From: JBPEWY01 sp965224095
Lineage (GTDB): Bacteria; Bacteroidota; Bacteroidia; Flavobacteriales; Flavobacteriaceae
Direction: 5' to 3'
Assembly: GCA_965224095.1 (NCBI GenBank)
Contig: OZ245039.1
Location: forward strand, 1,860,001-1,924,000
DNA length: 64,000 nucleotides
Shown: one piece after another, positions 45,085 to 53,957 of the stretch
Position numbering within the stretch: position 1 is the stretch's first letter
Layout: the number at the start of each line of letters is the position of its first letter
Translations under genes and position numbers: made by a program
Notes under the pieces: model-generated
Database searches by the model: none
Seen by the model: the letters and a program-made list of their open reading frames with translations, nothing else
What the model was told of the DNA's origin: nothing

Positions 45085-45639
45085 TTAATTCCACTTTATG
45101 GTTTCCATAATGCGCCGTATATCTTTTTTTAGGTATTCGGCGGCGGGAAGAATGGAATCGTAATTGGGTTTGGCGTAAAAATACAATGAGCCTGTAACAA
45201 AATGTTCTGTGCTATCGGTAACGTAGAATTGAGATTGCGATGCTGCGTTTCCTCCAACCTCGTAAAACATTCCATATACGCTATCTGATGGTTTTATAAA
45301 AGGTTGTTCGGTAATATTATCAGCTTTAATTGTATGTTCGTAGGTAAGCTTCTGAGCATCCCGCAATAATGCTTCCAAATTATTATCCACTTTTTTATGA
45401 GTTAAATAAATTGCTCCTTTCATAAAAGGATAATTTAATTGAATATTACAACTGTTTTTAGCACTTAGTTCGGCAAGCTCATTTTTATCAAAACTAAAAA
45501 AACAATGGGTTGTTGTTTTTGTGTATACGCCTTCCGGGTATTCCAGTTTCAACATTGCTTTAGGTTTTGGTAAAAGATCCCCTCCGCAACTAGCAAGTAA
45601 GAAGGAAAATATCAGTAGTATTAAAAAAAGTTTATTCAT
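45085..45639 (-). CDS. gldD: gliding motility lipoprotein GldD
   Basis: A 184-residue lipoprotein with the lipobox FLLASCGG. It matches GldD in the sequence LPKPKAMLKLEYPEGVYTK and in its position directly after gldE, with which it overlaps by 4 bases. GldD is required for gliding and is linked to the type IX secretion machinery, though its exact role is not settled. The presence of a T9SS sorting tail on the 29.9 kb protein fits. Confidence 0.92.
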   Translation of the reverse strand: MNKLFLILLIFSFLLASCGGDLLPKPKAMLKLEYPEGVYTKTTTHCFFSFDKNELAELSAKNSCNIQLNYPFMKGAIYLTHKKVDNNLEALLRDAQKLTYEHTIKADNITEQPFIKPSDSVYGMFYEVGGNAASQSQFYVTDSTEHFVTGSLYFYAKPNYDSILPAAEYLKKDIRRIMETIKWN

Positions 45640-46946
45640 TCTTTGGGCAGGGTTACCTTAATTTGTTTTATTCTTTTACGGTCTACCGCTTCTACGGTAA
45701 ATGTAAATTCTTTATATCTTATTTTTTCTCCTCGCTTGGGAAAATTTCCGGCCATTTCAAGCACCAAGCCGGCAATAGTTTCGGATTCTCCCTTTTGCTC
45801 TTCAAACACTTCCTCGTCTTCCAGCCGAATTACTCTATAAAAATCTTTTAAAGCTGTTTTTCCTTCAAATACAAAATTATAATCATCCAGCTTGGAAAAA
45901 ATAAGATCATCATCGTCAAATTCATCACTGATATCGCCAACAATCTCCTCAATTATATCTTCAAGTGTTACCAATCCGGAAGTTCCTCCGTACTCATCGA
46001 CCACGATTGCCAGGTGATTTTTCATTTCCTGAAACTCCTTTAGCAGGTCATCGAGTTTTTTATTTTCCGGAACAAAATATGCTTCTCTTTTTAAAGAGCA
46101 CCAGTCAAACGTTTTCCTATCCAGGTAGGGTAATAGATCTTTTGTATAAAGAACACCCGTAACTGTATCAATATTTTCCCTGTAAACAGGAATACGGGAA
46201 TAACCGTTTTTTATTATATCCTTCATTACTTCCGGAAATTTCATCTCCTCATTCAGAGCAAAAATATCAATACGGGGCCTCATAACCTGTCGCGTATCGG
46301 TATTTCCAAAAGAAACAATCCCCTGTAATATTTTCTGTTCTTCCTTGGTCGTGTCTTCCTCCGAAGTGAGTTCCAGTGCCTGGGAGAGCTGATCAACCGA
46401 AAGATTCGACTTTTTTTTCCCAAGTTTATTCTGTAAAAACAAGGTTGTAGTTTTCATTGGCCCGCTTAAAGGCGTAAACAGTATGTCCAAAGCTCGCAAC
46501 GGATATGCCATAAAACTCGAAAATTTCCTCCTGTTTCGATTGGCATATATTTTAGGAAGAATTTCTCCGAACATTAAAATCAAAAAAGTTACCACCACAA
46601 CTTCCAGAATAAACTTCCAAATCCCCTCCTTAATACTTCCAAACATAAATTCGGATAGGGAGCTAAACAACAGGACAATAGCAATATTGATAAAATTATT
46701 AGCCACAAGTATGGTAGCGAGAAGTTTTTGTGGTTTATCCAATAATTGTACGATAATGTTTCCTCTCACGGTTCCGGATTCGCGTTCTTCATTGATATCA
46801 GTTTGCGATAAGGAAAACAGAGCCACTTCGGCTCCGGAAATGAGTGCCGAACAAAGTAATAATATAAAAAGCACTGCAAATTTTACAATGGTTGCTCCAT
46901 CTAAACTAGCAAGCAGCATAAATAAACTGGAGGGCTCCGGGTCCAA
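45636..46946 (-). CDS. gldE: gliding motility-associated protein GldE (CNNM/CBS family)
   Basis: A 436-residue membrane protein. An N-terminal DUF21/CNNM domain (LFILLLCSALISGAEVALFSL) spans the membrane about four times, followed by paired CBS domains (MRPRIDIFALNEE, then AIVVDEYGGTSGLVTLEDI) and a CorC-type C-terminal domain. GldE is thought to support GldD. The start is probably the TTG at 46946, because the MDPEPSS beginning fits GldE homologues. It follows ssb by 24 bases. Confidence 0.93.
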   Translation of the reverse strand: MDPEPSSLFMLLASLDGATIVKFAVLFILLLCSALISGAEVALFSLSQTDINEERESGTVRGNIIVQLLDKPQKLLATILVANNFINIAIVLLFSSLSEFMFGSIKEGIWKFILEVVVVTFLILMFGEILPKIYANRNRRKFSSFMAYPLRALDILFTPLSGPMKTTTLFLQNKLGKKKSNLSVDQLSQALELTSEEDTTKEEQKILQGIVSFGNTDTRQVMRPRIDIFALNEEMKFPEVMKDIIKNGYSRIPVYRENIDTVTGVLYTKDLLPYLDRKTFDWCSLKREAYFVPENKKLDDLLKEFQEMKNHLAIVVDEYGGTSGLVTLEDIIEEIVGDISDEFDDDDLIFSKLDDYNFVFEGKTALKDFYRVIRLEDEEVFEEQKGESETIAGLVLEMAGNFPKRGEKIRYKEFTFTVEAVDRKRIKQIKVTLPKE

Positions 46947-46970
46947 TACTGTAAATTTGGTTAAACTTTT

Positions 46971-47417
46971 TTAAAAAGGTAAATCGTCATCTTCCTCCGT
47001 CTCGGGAACCGTGTTTTGCGGTTGGGGTTTAGCTACGTTTTCAACCGGAGGGGCCGGATTAACTGAGCTCTGGCTTTCTTTTTTAGTGGTTAAAAATGTA
47101 AAATCGGTAACGTGTATTTCCGTTGAATACCTGGTATTTCCATCTTCACCCTGCCATTGTCTGGTTTTAATTCGTCCTTCAACATAGATCCGATCTCCTT
47201 TACTTAGGTATTTTTCACATATCTCTGCGGCTTTATTTCTTACCACAATATTATGCCATTCGGTATTGGTTACCCTTTCCCCCGTTTGTCTGTTGGTATA
47301 GGTTTCATTTGTTGCCAACGGGAACCGGCCAATCGAATTACCTCCTTCAAAATAATGCATTTTAACTTCGTCTCCCAGGTGGCCTATCAACATTACTTTA
47401 TTAAGTGTTCCGCTCAT
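46971..47417 (-). CDS. ssb: single-stranded DNA-binding protein
   Basis: A 148-residue SSB. The OB fold begins NKVMLIGHLGDEVKMHYF, with WHNIVVRNKAAEICEKYLSKGDRIYVEG-type strands (WHNIVVRNKAAE, KGDRIYVEGRIKTRQW). The acidic tail ends EEDDDLPF, the partner-binding tip of SSB. It is the first gene of the ssb-gldE-gldD transcript. Confidence 0.97.
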   Translation of the reverse strand: MSGTLNKVMLIGHLGDEVKMHYFEGGNSIGRFPLATNETYTNRQTGERVTNTEWHNIVVRNKAAEICEKYLSKGDRIYVEGRIKTRQWQGEDGNTRYSTEIHVTDFTFLTTKKESQSSVNPAPPVENVAKPQPQNTVPETEEDDDLPF

Positions 47418-47436
47418 CTTCTTTTTTGTATATTAT

Positions 47437-47444
47437 CAAATGTA
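47437..47444 (-). promoter_or_regulatory. -7 box of ssb-gldE-gldD
   Basis: TACATTTG on the minus strand, 20 bases before the ssb ATG, exact TAnnTTTG match. Confidence 0.55.
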
Positions 47445-47461
47445 CTAAAATTAAAAAACTT

Positions 47462-48499
47462 CTAAAAACCTGCTTCCTCCACGAAGTTAGCCATTAATAC
47501 CGGTAAAGGATATTCCTTTACTTTTTTTAACGGTGTGCTTTTGTTTAAAGAAGATTGCAAATGTACGATCCAAAAAGTTGTTATGAGATGTTGATGAGAT
47601 AATTTATGAATTACCGGTTTTTCATTATATATGGATAATTCAAAATCGCCCGAAATACGCTTCGATTTTCGAATACGCTTTTCCATCTCATTCATTGAAA
47701 CCCTTCCGGCAGTTTCAATTAATGGAAACTCGTATAGTTTCTTCCAAATATCACTACTATCTCTTTGCGACAAAAGTGTATTGCCAAGAGGATCAATCGG
47801 AACCACATAATTAAAAAAACGTTTTACCGCTTTTTTGTTTTTAATTTTTACCGGAAGTTCATTCACTCTCCCGGTTGACAATGCCATACAGCTGGCATTC
47901 AGCACACAATTTGAACAATCAGGCGTTTGTGGTTTACATTGTATTGCTCCAAATTCCATAAGGCCCTGATTATAACTGGAAATCTCATTTTTATCCATTA
48001 CTTCCCGGGCCAGCTGTTTAAAAAGTTTAATTCCCTTTGATGAATTTATTGGCGTATCAATACCAAAATATCTACTTAAAACCCTGTAAACATTACCATC
48101 AACCACGGGTTGTAATTCTTTAAAGCAAATGGATGCTATGGCACTGGCGGTATAATCTCCTATTCCTTTGAGTTTTAACAATTCGTTGTAGGAGTCCGGA
48201 AAAACACCATTGCGATTGAAAGCTATGAATTTTGCTGTTTGATGAAGGTTGCGAGCCCTGGAATAATATCCGAGCCCCTGCCAGAGTTTTAGTATACGCT
48301 CTTCGTCAGCATTAGCCAAATCAAAAATAGTGGGGAAATTTTCCAAAAACCTAAAATAATAAGGCATTCCCTGTGCCACGCGGGTTTGCTGAAGCATTAC
48401 TTCAGACAACCATATTTTATACGGATCTGTGGTACCCCTCCAGGGGAGATCCCTTTTGTTTTTCGCATACCAGGATAAAATTGTTGAAGAAAATACCAT
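47462..48499 (-). CDS. mutY: A/G-specific adenine glycosylase
   Basis: Removes adenine mispaired with 8-oxoguanine. About 345 residues. The helix-hairpin-helix is LLKLKGIGDYTASAIASI with its catalytic-Asp region following, and the iron-sulfur cluster ligands C-x6-C-x2-C-x5-C are exact (CKPQTPDCSNCVLNASC). A C-terminal MutT-like domain recognises the oxidised base. The first open codon at 48508 is a TTG beside the promoter; the ATG at 48499 is preferred. It lies upstream of ssb on the same strand. Confidence 0.96.
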   Translation of the reverse strand: MVFSSTILSWYAKNKRDLPWRGTTDPYKIWLSEVMLQQTRVAQGMPYYFRFLENFPTIFDLANADEERILKLWQGLGYYSRARNLHQTAKFIAFNRNGVFPDSYNELLKLKGIGDYTASAIASICFKELQPVVDGNVYRVLSRYFGIDTPINSSKGIKLFKQLAREVMDKNEISSYNQGLMEFGAIQCKPQTPDCSNCVLNASCMALSTGRVNELPVKIKNKKAVKRFFNYVVPIDPLGNTLLSQRDSSDIWKKLYEFPLIETAGRVSMNEMEKRIRKSKRISGDFELSIYNEKPVIHKLSHQHLITTFWIVHLQSSLNKSTPLKKVKEYPLPVLMANFVEEAGF

Positions 48500-48580
48500 A
48501 TTTCGCAAAATAATTAAGCCAAGGGTCAGTTATATAGTTAAATTTAAGTTTATTAGGGCCAAAACTGTATAATTAATTTA

Positions 48581-48588
48581 TATATTTG
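48581..48588 (+). promoter_or_regulatory. -7 box of the HU gene
   Basis: TATATTTG, exact consensus, 45 bases upstream of the HU ATG in the interval divergent from mutY. Confidence 0.6.
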
Positions 48589-48632
48589 CAACCCTTAAAA
48601 TTATAATAGTTTAACAAAACAACAAGTAAAAA

Positions 48633-48923
48633 ATGACGAAAGCAGATATCGTAGCTAGAATTTCAGAAAAGCTTGGTATAGAAAAAGGAGACGTTCAAGC
48701 CACTGTAGAAACATTCATGGATGAAGTAAAAAATTCACTGGAGAGTGGTGATAATGTTTATTTAAGAGGTTTTGGAAGTTTTATAATAAAAACCCGTGCA
48801 GAAAAAACCGGTAGAAATATCTCTAAGAACACTACTATTAAAATACCTGCACATAACATTCCTGCATTCAAGCCTGCAAAAGTTTTTGTTGAAGGCGTAA
48901 AAAGCAACGTTGAAGTTAAGTAA
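48633..48923 (+). CDS. HU family DNA-binding protein
   Basis: A 96-residue nucleoid protein. Beginning MTKADIVARISEKLGI and with the flank VYLRGFGSFIIKTRAEKTGRN, it has the classic HU/IHF dimer fold; the DNA-binding arm carries the NP-like KIPAHNIPAFKPAKVF. It has its own promoter and probably continues into the small basic gene at 48947. Confidence 0.96.
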   Translation: MTKADIVARISEKLGIEKGDVQATVETFMDEVKNSLESGDNVYLRGFGSFIIKTRAEKTGRNISKNTTIKIPAHNIPAFKPAKVFVEGVKSNVEVK

Positions 48924-48946
48924 GTAATAATATTAAAATATACACT

Positions 48947-49036
48947 ATGCCGAGTGGTAAAAAAAGAAAAAGACATAAGGTAGCTACGCATAAGCGTAAA
49001 AAAAGAAGAAGGGCTAACCGCCATAAGAAAAAGTAG
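48947..49036 (+). CDS. 29-residue highly basic protein
   Basis: A short gene below usual gene-finding limits. It encodes MPSGKKRKRHKVATHKRKKR followed by RRANRHKKK, with 18 of 29 residues Lys, Arg or His-rich and no acidic residues. It lies 23 bases after the HU gene, in the same direction, and a terminator overlaps its stop, so it is a defined transcript end. I recall the same sequence type in many Flavobacteriia between HU and RNase G, resembling the COX24/bS22-type small ribosomal proteins; a ribosome-bound role is likely but unproven. Confidence 0.8.
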   Translation: MPSGKKRKRHKVATHKRKKRRRANRHKKK

Positions 49037-49058
49037 TAGGACAACTACTTTTTCTTTT
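49028..49058 (+). terminator. terminator of the HU-small basic protein transcript
   Basis: AAAAAGTAGT and ACTACTTTTT pair over 10 bases with a 6-base loop, followed by CTTTTT. It overlaps the last codons of the 29-residue gene. Confidence 0.75.
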
Positions 49059-49190
49059 TAACGTTCATTGAAATAGAAATTCGGAAAATTACATTTTATT
49101 ACTATTTCCGATTTCGTCGGGTTATTACAACCTGTGAAAAAATTGTTTAATCCATCTATGCCTTCGGGAATAGATAAAAATTGATTCAGA

Positions 49191-50738
49191 GTGAATAAAG
49201 AATTAATTGTAAGAGCTAGTTCCTCTGACGTTGATTTTGCCTTATTAAAGGATGGAAAACTAATTGAATTACACAAGGAAGAAGACAGTAGCGATTTTGC
49301 AGTCGGCGATGTTATGCTGGCCAAAATAAGAAAGCCGGTTCCCGGTTTAAACGCTGCATTTGTTAATGTTGGTTATGAGAAAGATGCATTTCTACACTAT
49401 CACGATCTCGGCCCTCAGCTTTCTTCCATGTTGAAATTCGTTAAACGTGTAAGCACAGGTAAACTAAGAGATTACTCATTAAAAAACTTCCCGTTCGAGG
49501 AAGATATAGATAAGAATGGAAAAATAACGGAAGTTATTAAAGCCAATCAATCTATATTGGTACAAATAGTAAAAGAACCCATATCAACCAAGGGTCCCAG
49601 GATTAGCTCTGAGCTATCAATTCCGGGGAGATATATTGTTTTGGTGCCTTTTTCGGAACGTGTTTCCGTTTCTCAAAAAATTGAGAGTAAAGAAGAAAAA
49701 GACAGACTGAAACGTTTGGTAAAAAGTATTAAACCCAAAGGATTTGGTGTTATTATTCGTACCGTTGCAAAAGGCAAAAAAGTCGCCGAACTAGACAAAG
49801 ATTTACAGAATTTGTTGTCCAGATGGACAACCATGTGTAAAAAGCTGTATAAAGCCAGTTATCCCTCAAAAGTAATGAGCGAATTAAACCGTGCCTCTTC
49901 TATTTTAAGAGATGTGTTTAACGACTCTTTTACTGGTATTCATGTAGATGACGAAGCGCTTTATTTACAGATTAGAGAGTATGTGCAACAAATTGCACCG
50001 GAAAAAGAATCAATTGTAAAATTGTATAAATCTGCCGTTCCTATATTTGAAAAATATGGTGTTGAAAGGCAAATTAAGACTTCTTTTGGAAAAACGGTTT
50101 CCATGAGTAAAGGAGCTTATTTGGTTATTGAACATACCGAAGCGCTCCATGTTATCGATGTGAATAGTGGAAATCGATCAAACAAGGCAAAAAATCAGGA
50201 AGATACAGCCCTCGAAGTAAATTTAATAGCTGCTACGGAAATTGCCAGGCAGTTACGACTTCGCGATATGGGAGGTATTATTGTTATTGACTTTATAGAC
50301 CTTGTAGATGCCCAAAACCGCAAAACACTTTACAATCATTTGCGGGATGAAATGAAAGAAGACCGAGCCAAACATAAAATATTACCCCCGAGTAAGTTTG
50401 GTTTGATACAAATTACAAGACAACGTGTCCGCCCCGAAATGAATATTAAAACCCGTGAGGAAAACCCGAACGGAGGAAACGGAGAGGTAGAAGCTCCGAT
50501 AGTTTTAATACAAAAAATCGATTCGGACCTGGATAGAATTATCCAAAGCAATGGCTATAAAAAGGGAATTGTTTTAAACACCCATCCGTTTATAGCTGCT
50601 TATTTAACCAAAGGTTTTCCATCCATTCGTTCTAAATGGTTTTTAGAACATAAGAAATGGGTAAAAATTATACCTAGAGATGCTTACACGTATTTAGAGT
50701 ACCGTTTTAAAGATAAAGCGGGAAAGATTTTAAAATAA
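49191..50738 (+). CDS. rng: ribonuclease E/G family protein
   Basis: A 515-residue RNase G-type endoribonuclease. The S1-like domain is near residues 40-130 with VGDVMLAKIRKPVPGLNAAFV, and the catalytic acids are in HVIDVNSGN and GGIIVIDFIDLVDAQ. The zinc-link motif CPxCxGxG of E. coli RNase E/G is replaced by NPNGGNG, so both cysteines are gone. It begins with GTG at 49191. There is no C-terminal degradosome scaffold. The 154 bases before it hold only the HU-side terminator and no other clear feature. Confidence 0.93.
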   Translation: MNKELIVRASSSDVDFALLKDGKLIELHKEEDSSDFAVGDVMLAKIRKPVPGLNAAFVNVGYEKDAFLHYHDLGPQLSSMLKFVKRVSTGKLRDYSLKNFPFEEDIDKNGKITEVIKANQSILVQIVKEPISTKGPRISSELSIPGRYIVLVPFSERVSVSQKIESKEEKDRLKRLVKSIKPKGFGVIIRTVAKGKKVAELDKDLQNLLSRWTTMCKKLYKASYPSKVMSELNRASSILRDVFNDSFTGIHVDDEALYLQIREYVQQIAPEKESIVKLYKSAVPIFEKYGVERQIKTSFGKTVSMSKGAYLVIEHTEALHVIDVNSGNRSNKAKNQEDTALEVNLIAATEIARQLRLRDMGGIIVIDFIDLVDAQNRKTLYNHLRDEMKEDRAKHKILPPSKFGLIQITRQRVRPEMNIKTREENPNGGNGEVEAPIVLIQKIDSDLDRIIQSNGYKKGIVLNTHPFIAAYLTKGFPSIRSKWFLEHKKWVKIIPRDAYTYLEYRFKDKAGKILK

Positions 50739-50774
50739 AAAAAACCGCATTCAAAAATGAATGCGGTTTTTTTG
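50737..50774 (+). terminator. terminator of rng
   Basis: AAAAAACCGCATTC and GAATGCGGTTTTTTT form a 12-13 bp stem with a short AAAAAT loop right after the rng stop. Confidence 0.85.
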
Positions 50775-50780
50775 TTTAAG

Positions 50781-50788
50781 TATATTTG
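50781..50788 (+). promoter_or_regulatory. -7 box of recX
   Basis: TATATTTG, exact consensus, between the rng terminator and recX. It ends 5 bases before the ATG at 50794, so the recX transcript is likely leaderless or almost so. Confidence 0.55.
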
Positions 50789-50793
50789 AATAT

Positions 50794-51276
50794 ATGATCT
50801 CTCAAAAAACGTATACGTTAAAAGAAGCCCTCTCGAAAATGGAAACCTACTGCGCCTATCAGGAACGCTGCCATAAGGAAGTGTTTGAGAAATTAAAAGA
50901 AATGGGGATGATTCCACAGGTTATTGACCATATCATGGTGCATCTGGTAGAAAACAACTATTTAAATGAAGAGCGTTTTTCAAAAAGTTTTGCCCGTGGA
51001 AAATTTAGAATTAAAAAGTGGGGGAAATTACGTATAATTCGGGAGTTAGCTTTGAGAGATATAAGCAAATACAATATAGAAACAGCGTTAAAAGAAATTG
51101 ATGAACAGGAATATTTAACCGCTTTTAATGAGCTTGCGGAAAAGCAATATAAAAAGCTTCTTCAAGCTAATCGCTTAAATACACGAAGGAAATTTATAAG
51201 TTATCTGGTGTATCGAGGATGGGAATCGCATTTGATATACGATAAAATTAATCAGTTATCAAAACCATTAAAATAG
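50794..51276 (+). CDS. recX: regulatory protein RecX
   Basis: A 160-residue modulator of RecA. The three-helix repeats are seen in TYLKEALSKMETYCAYQERC-like KEALSKMETYCAYQERC, LVENNYLNEERFSKSFARGK and KKWGKLRIIRELALRDIS. The ATG at 50794 is chosen because the extra upstream codons of the open frame lie in the rng terminator. A terminator follows. Confidence 0.92.
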   Translation: MISQKTYTLKEALSKMETYCAYQERCHKEVFEKLKEMGMIPQVIDHIMVHLVENNYLNEERFSKSFARGKFRIKKWGKLRIIRELALRDISKYNIETALKEIDEQEYLTAFNELAEKQYKKLLQANRLNTRRKFISYLVYRGWESHLIYDKINQLSKPLK

Positions 51277-51287
51277 TTCTGAAATAT

Positions 51288-51322
51288 AAAAAACGCTCCA
51301 TAAAAGGAGCGTTTTCTTTTTT
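51288..51322. terminator. bidirectional terminator
   Basis: AAAAAACGCTCC and GGAGCGTTTTCTTTTTT with a 6-base loop between convergent recX and the barrel protein gene. Confidence 0.8.
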
Positions 51323-51333
51323 AGTTTATTACT

Positions 51334-51825
51334 TTACAAATTAAACGATGCCCCTATGTTTACAACAAATTGGTTGTGGAGTTCTTCTGCAGGTGAAAGG
51401 TTATCCGTTTTGTATTTAGCAATAGGCGTTCCCACTTCCGTATAAATTCCGAAACCATCACTAAAGAAGTATCTCAAACCGGCATGGATTCCAAAGTTTT
51501 TAAGGCTCAAATCCAGGCCGGGATAAATATCAACATTATCTCCCAGTTGAAATACATTTCCCAGGTTAGCATTGAAACGCGCTTTTATATCAAATTTATC
51601 GCCAAAATCTGCATCTAATTCATCGCTTACCCCCAACAAGTAAGAAGATGAAATCCCTAAAGAAATATTTTCACCTACTCCAATATCATAAGTTACATTA
51701 ATTCCCGATCCGTCTTTTTGAAAATTAGCTCCTACCTGAAATTTACTGTCGCCCTTTCCATCGTAAGCCTGTGCATAAATAAGAGAAGCCCCAAGAAGCA
51801 TTGCTAAGGTTAAGATTTTTTTCAT
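51334..51825 (-). CDS. small outer-membrane beta-barrel-like protein
   Basis: A 163-residue exported protein with a signal peptide (ILTLAMLLGASLIYAQA). The mature part alternates hydrophobic and polar residues (NVTYDIGVGENISLGISSSY) and ends in FVVNIGASFNL, the pattern of an eight-stranded barrel. It belongs to a group of Flavobacteriia proteins I cannot name with confidence (possibly DUF6646). It has its own -7 box, so it is probably independently expressed. Confidence 0.75.
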   Translation of the reverse strand: MKKILTLAMLLGASLIYAQAYDGKGDSKFQVGANFQKDGSGINVTYDIGVGENISLGISSSYLLGVSDELDADFGDKFDIKARFNANLGNVFQLGDNVDIYPGLDLSLKNFGIHAGLRYFFSDGFGIYTEVGTPIAKYKTDNLSPAEELHNQFVVNIGASFNL

Positions 51826-51851
51826 GATCTATATTTTGAGATTACAGCCCG

Positions 51852-51859
51852 CAAAGATA
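51852..51859 (-). promoter_or_regulatory. -7 box of the barrel protein gene
   Basis: TATCTTTG on the minus strand, about 27 bases upstream of the ATG. A TTTTG lies 24 bases further up, slightly longer than the usual -33 spacing. Confidence 0.55.
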
Positions 51860-51888
51860 TTATATAATCCTTAAAACTCCCTGCAAAA

Positions 51889-52743
51889 TCACTTGTTTGT
51901 ACGAAGAATCGCCTGTTCGTTCTTCCAATCAATCCATTTTTGTCCTTTAATACGTCGCATGGTATTATCAATACCTCTCATAATAAATACATTATAAACT
52001 GCTTTGGCAAGGTTTTTAGGATTTCTGGCCATGGCCCGTAAACTCATTGAAAACCCCGGAGTAATATATCTCATATAATGCCAATATCCTTCCGGCATAT
52101 ACAGTACATCTCCATGTTCTAAATGGGCTATATAGCCCTTTGCTCTTTTTAGAGCCGGCCATTTGTCCAGATCCGGTTTTGCAAAATTTATATCTTCCCT
52201 GGTTATCAAAGAGTGTGGTATTTTGTACAAATAACCGCTTTGCGACTGATTGAACAAAATGCACTGTTTTTTACCTTCAAAATGAAAGTGAAAAATATTG
52301 GCAAGATCTATATCGTAATGCATAAAAGTATACGATTCTGCGCCGCCAAAAAAAAGCATTGGAAGCCCCTTCATAAGTCGTAATCCGAAATCGGGATAAG
52401 AAAAATCGTTTTGAAGTTGCGGTACTTCCTTTAGAATGTTCCACAGAAAAATACGGAACTTGGTTGGTTCTTTTTTAAGTAAATCTATGTACTCACCCAT
52501 TTGCATTCGGGCGTGTGGTTCATTAAACCCATCTTTATAATCTACAGGGCGATCATCGTAAAGAGGTACGGTTTTTTCTCCGGCCACTTCTTTCATATAA
52601 TCCAAACTCCATTTGGAATAGGCAGGCCACTTTTTCGCGTATCCTTCAATTACTACAGGCAATTGCGGTTTAAAATAATCCCGCATAAACTCTTTTTTGG
52701 AAAGCGCGTTTACCCGGGGAACTTGTTGCAGATTCAGTTTCAA
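51889..52743 (-). CDS. JmjC-like cupin domain protein
   Basis: A 284-residue cupin_8-type protein. The iron ligands of a 2-oxoglutarate oxygenase are visible as HYD in FMHYDIDLANIFHFHFEGKK and the later His in MPEGYWHYMRYITPG. The N-terminal domain includes LPVVIEGYAKKWPAYSKWS, as in protein hydroxylases of the FIH group. It likely hydroxylates a protein or RNA target, unknown. It lies 71 bases after bioB on the same strand, so it may be the last gene of the biotin operon or just follow it. Confidence 0.85.
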   Translation of the reverse strand: MKLNLQQVPRVNALSKKEFMRDYFKPQLPVVIEGYAKKWPAYSKWSLDYMKEVAGEKTVPLYDDRPVDYKDGFNEPHARMQMGEYIDLLKKEPTKFRIFLWNILKEVPQLQNDFSYPDFGLRLMKGLPMLFFGGAESYTFMHYDIDLANIFHFHFEGKKQCILFNQSQSGYLYKIPHSLITREDINFAKPDLDKWPALKRAKGYIAHLEHGDVLYMPEGYWHYMRYITPGFSMSLRAMARNPKNLAKAVYNVFIMRGIDNTMRRIKGQKWIDWKNEQAILRTNK

Positions 52744-52814
52744 ATAATCCTTTTTTTAACCGCAGTAAAGTTAATAAAAGGTTTCAAAATGGTTTCCTTA
52801 ATTTTAAGAATCCA

Positions 52815-53906
52815 TTATTTAACTGCTCTTGCCCGTTTTACCACCTCATCATTCCGATCAATGGAATGACCCGGGCGTGACCATCTGGGTTTTTCACCTA
52901 AAGAAGTATATTCGGAATCCGCTGCTTCAACGGTTTGAGGTTGTACGTTTTTAGTAAAAGGTTTTTGCGGGTTCAGACCCAGTTCCTGGAACATCTTCAT
53001 ATCTTCATTAACATCCGGATTTGGAGTGGTTAAAAGTTTATCTCCCGCAAAAATTGAGTTAGCTCCGGCAAAAAAGCACATAGCCTGCCCTTCTCTGTTC
53101 ATCTGAGTCCTTCCTGCAGATAATCTTACCTGAGTTTCCGGCATTACAATTCTCGTGGTAGCTACCATTCGTATCATTTCCCAGATTGCTACCGGTTTTT
53201 CGTTTTCCATGGGTGTTCCTTCAACAGCTACCAATGCGTTTATGGGTACAGATTCAGGCTGCGGATCGAGTGTAGCGAGTGCCACAAGCATTCCCGCTCG
53301 ATCTTCCAGGGATTCTCCCATGCCTATAATTCCTCCGCTACATACGGTAACATTGGTTTTTCGTACATTCTCAATAGTCTTTAACCTGTCTTCATAGCCT
53401 CTGGTTGATATCACTTCTTTATAATACTCTTCCGATGTATCGAGATTATGATTATACGCATAGAGACCGGCTTCCGCAAGTCGTTTAGCCTGGTTTTCCG
53501 TAATCATACCCAATGTACAACAGACTTCCATGTCTAATTTGTTAATGGTACGAACCATTTCCAAAACCCGTTCAAATTCAGGGCCGTCTTTTACATTTCT
53601 CCAGGCCGCCCCCATACAAACTCTGGAGCTTCCGCCGGCTTTAGCCCGAAGTGCCTGAGCTTTTACCTGAGAAACACTCATAAGGTCATTCCCTTTAATA
53701 TCGGTATGATAACGTGCCGCCTGCGGGCAGTAACCACAATCTTCAGGGCATCCGCCCGTTTTAATGGAAAGTAAGGTGGAAACCTGTACCACATTAGGGT
53801 CATGATGCTTTCTGTGAATCGTTGCTGCTTCATACAACAATTCCATTAATGGTTTATTATAAATTTCTAAAATCTCTTCCTTCGTCCAGTTATGTCTAAT
53901 CTGCAT
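52815..53906 (-). CDS. bioB: biotin synthase
   Basis: Radical SAM enzyme that inserts sulfur into dethiobiotin. The CxxxCxxC cluster motif is in KTGGCPEDCGYCPQAARYHT and the later motifs YAYNHNLDTSEEYYKEV and GGIIGMGE are present. The second cluster site is in the usual region (SAGRTQMNREGQAMCFFAGA). At 363 residues it is slightly longer than E. coli BioB owing to a C-terminal extension. It follows the ketoacyl synthase gene by 51 bases in the biotin operon. Confidence 0.97.
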   Translation of the reverse strand: MQIRHNWTKEEILEIYNKPLMELLYEAATIHRKHHDPNVVQVSTLLSIKTGGCPEDCGYCPQAARYHTDIKGNDLMSVSQVKAQALRAKAGGSSRVCMGAAWRNVKDGPEFERVLEMVRTINKLDMEVCCTLGMITENQAKRLAEAGLYAYNHNLDTSEEYYKEVISTRGYEDRLKTIENVRKTNVTVCSGGIIGMGESLEDRAGMLVALATLDPQPESVPINALVAVEGTPMENEKPVAIWEMIRMVATTRIVMPETQVRLSAGRTQMNREGQAMCFFAGANSIFAGDKLLTTPNPDVNEDMKMFQELGLNPQKPFTKNVQPQTVEAADSEYTSLGEKPRWSRPGHSIDRNDEVVKRARAVK

Positions 53907-53957
53907 AGTTCTTTTTTAACGTTCTGCCAATATTAAGGTTTACACTTGTAAATATAC

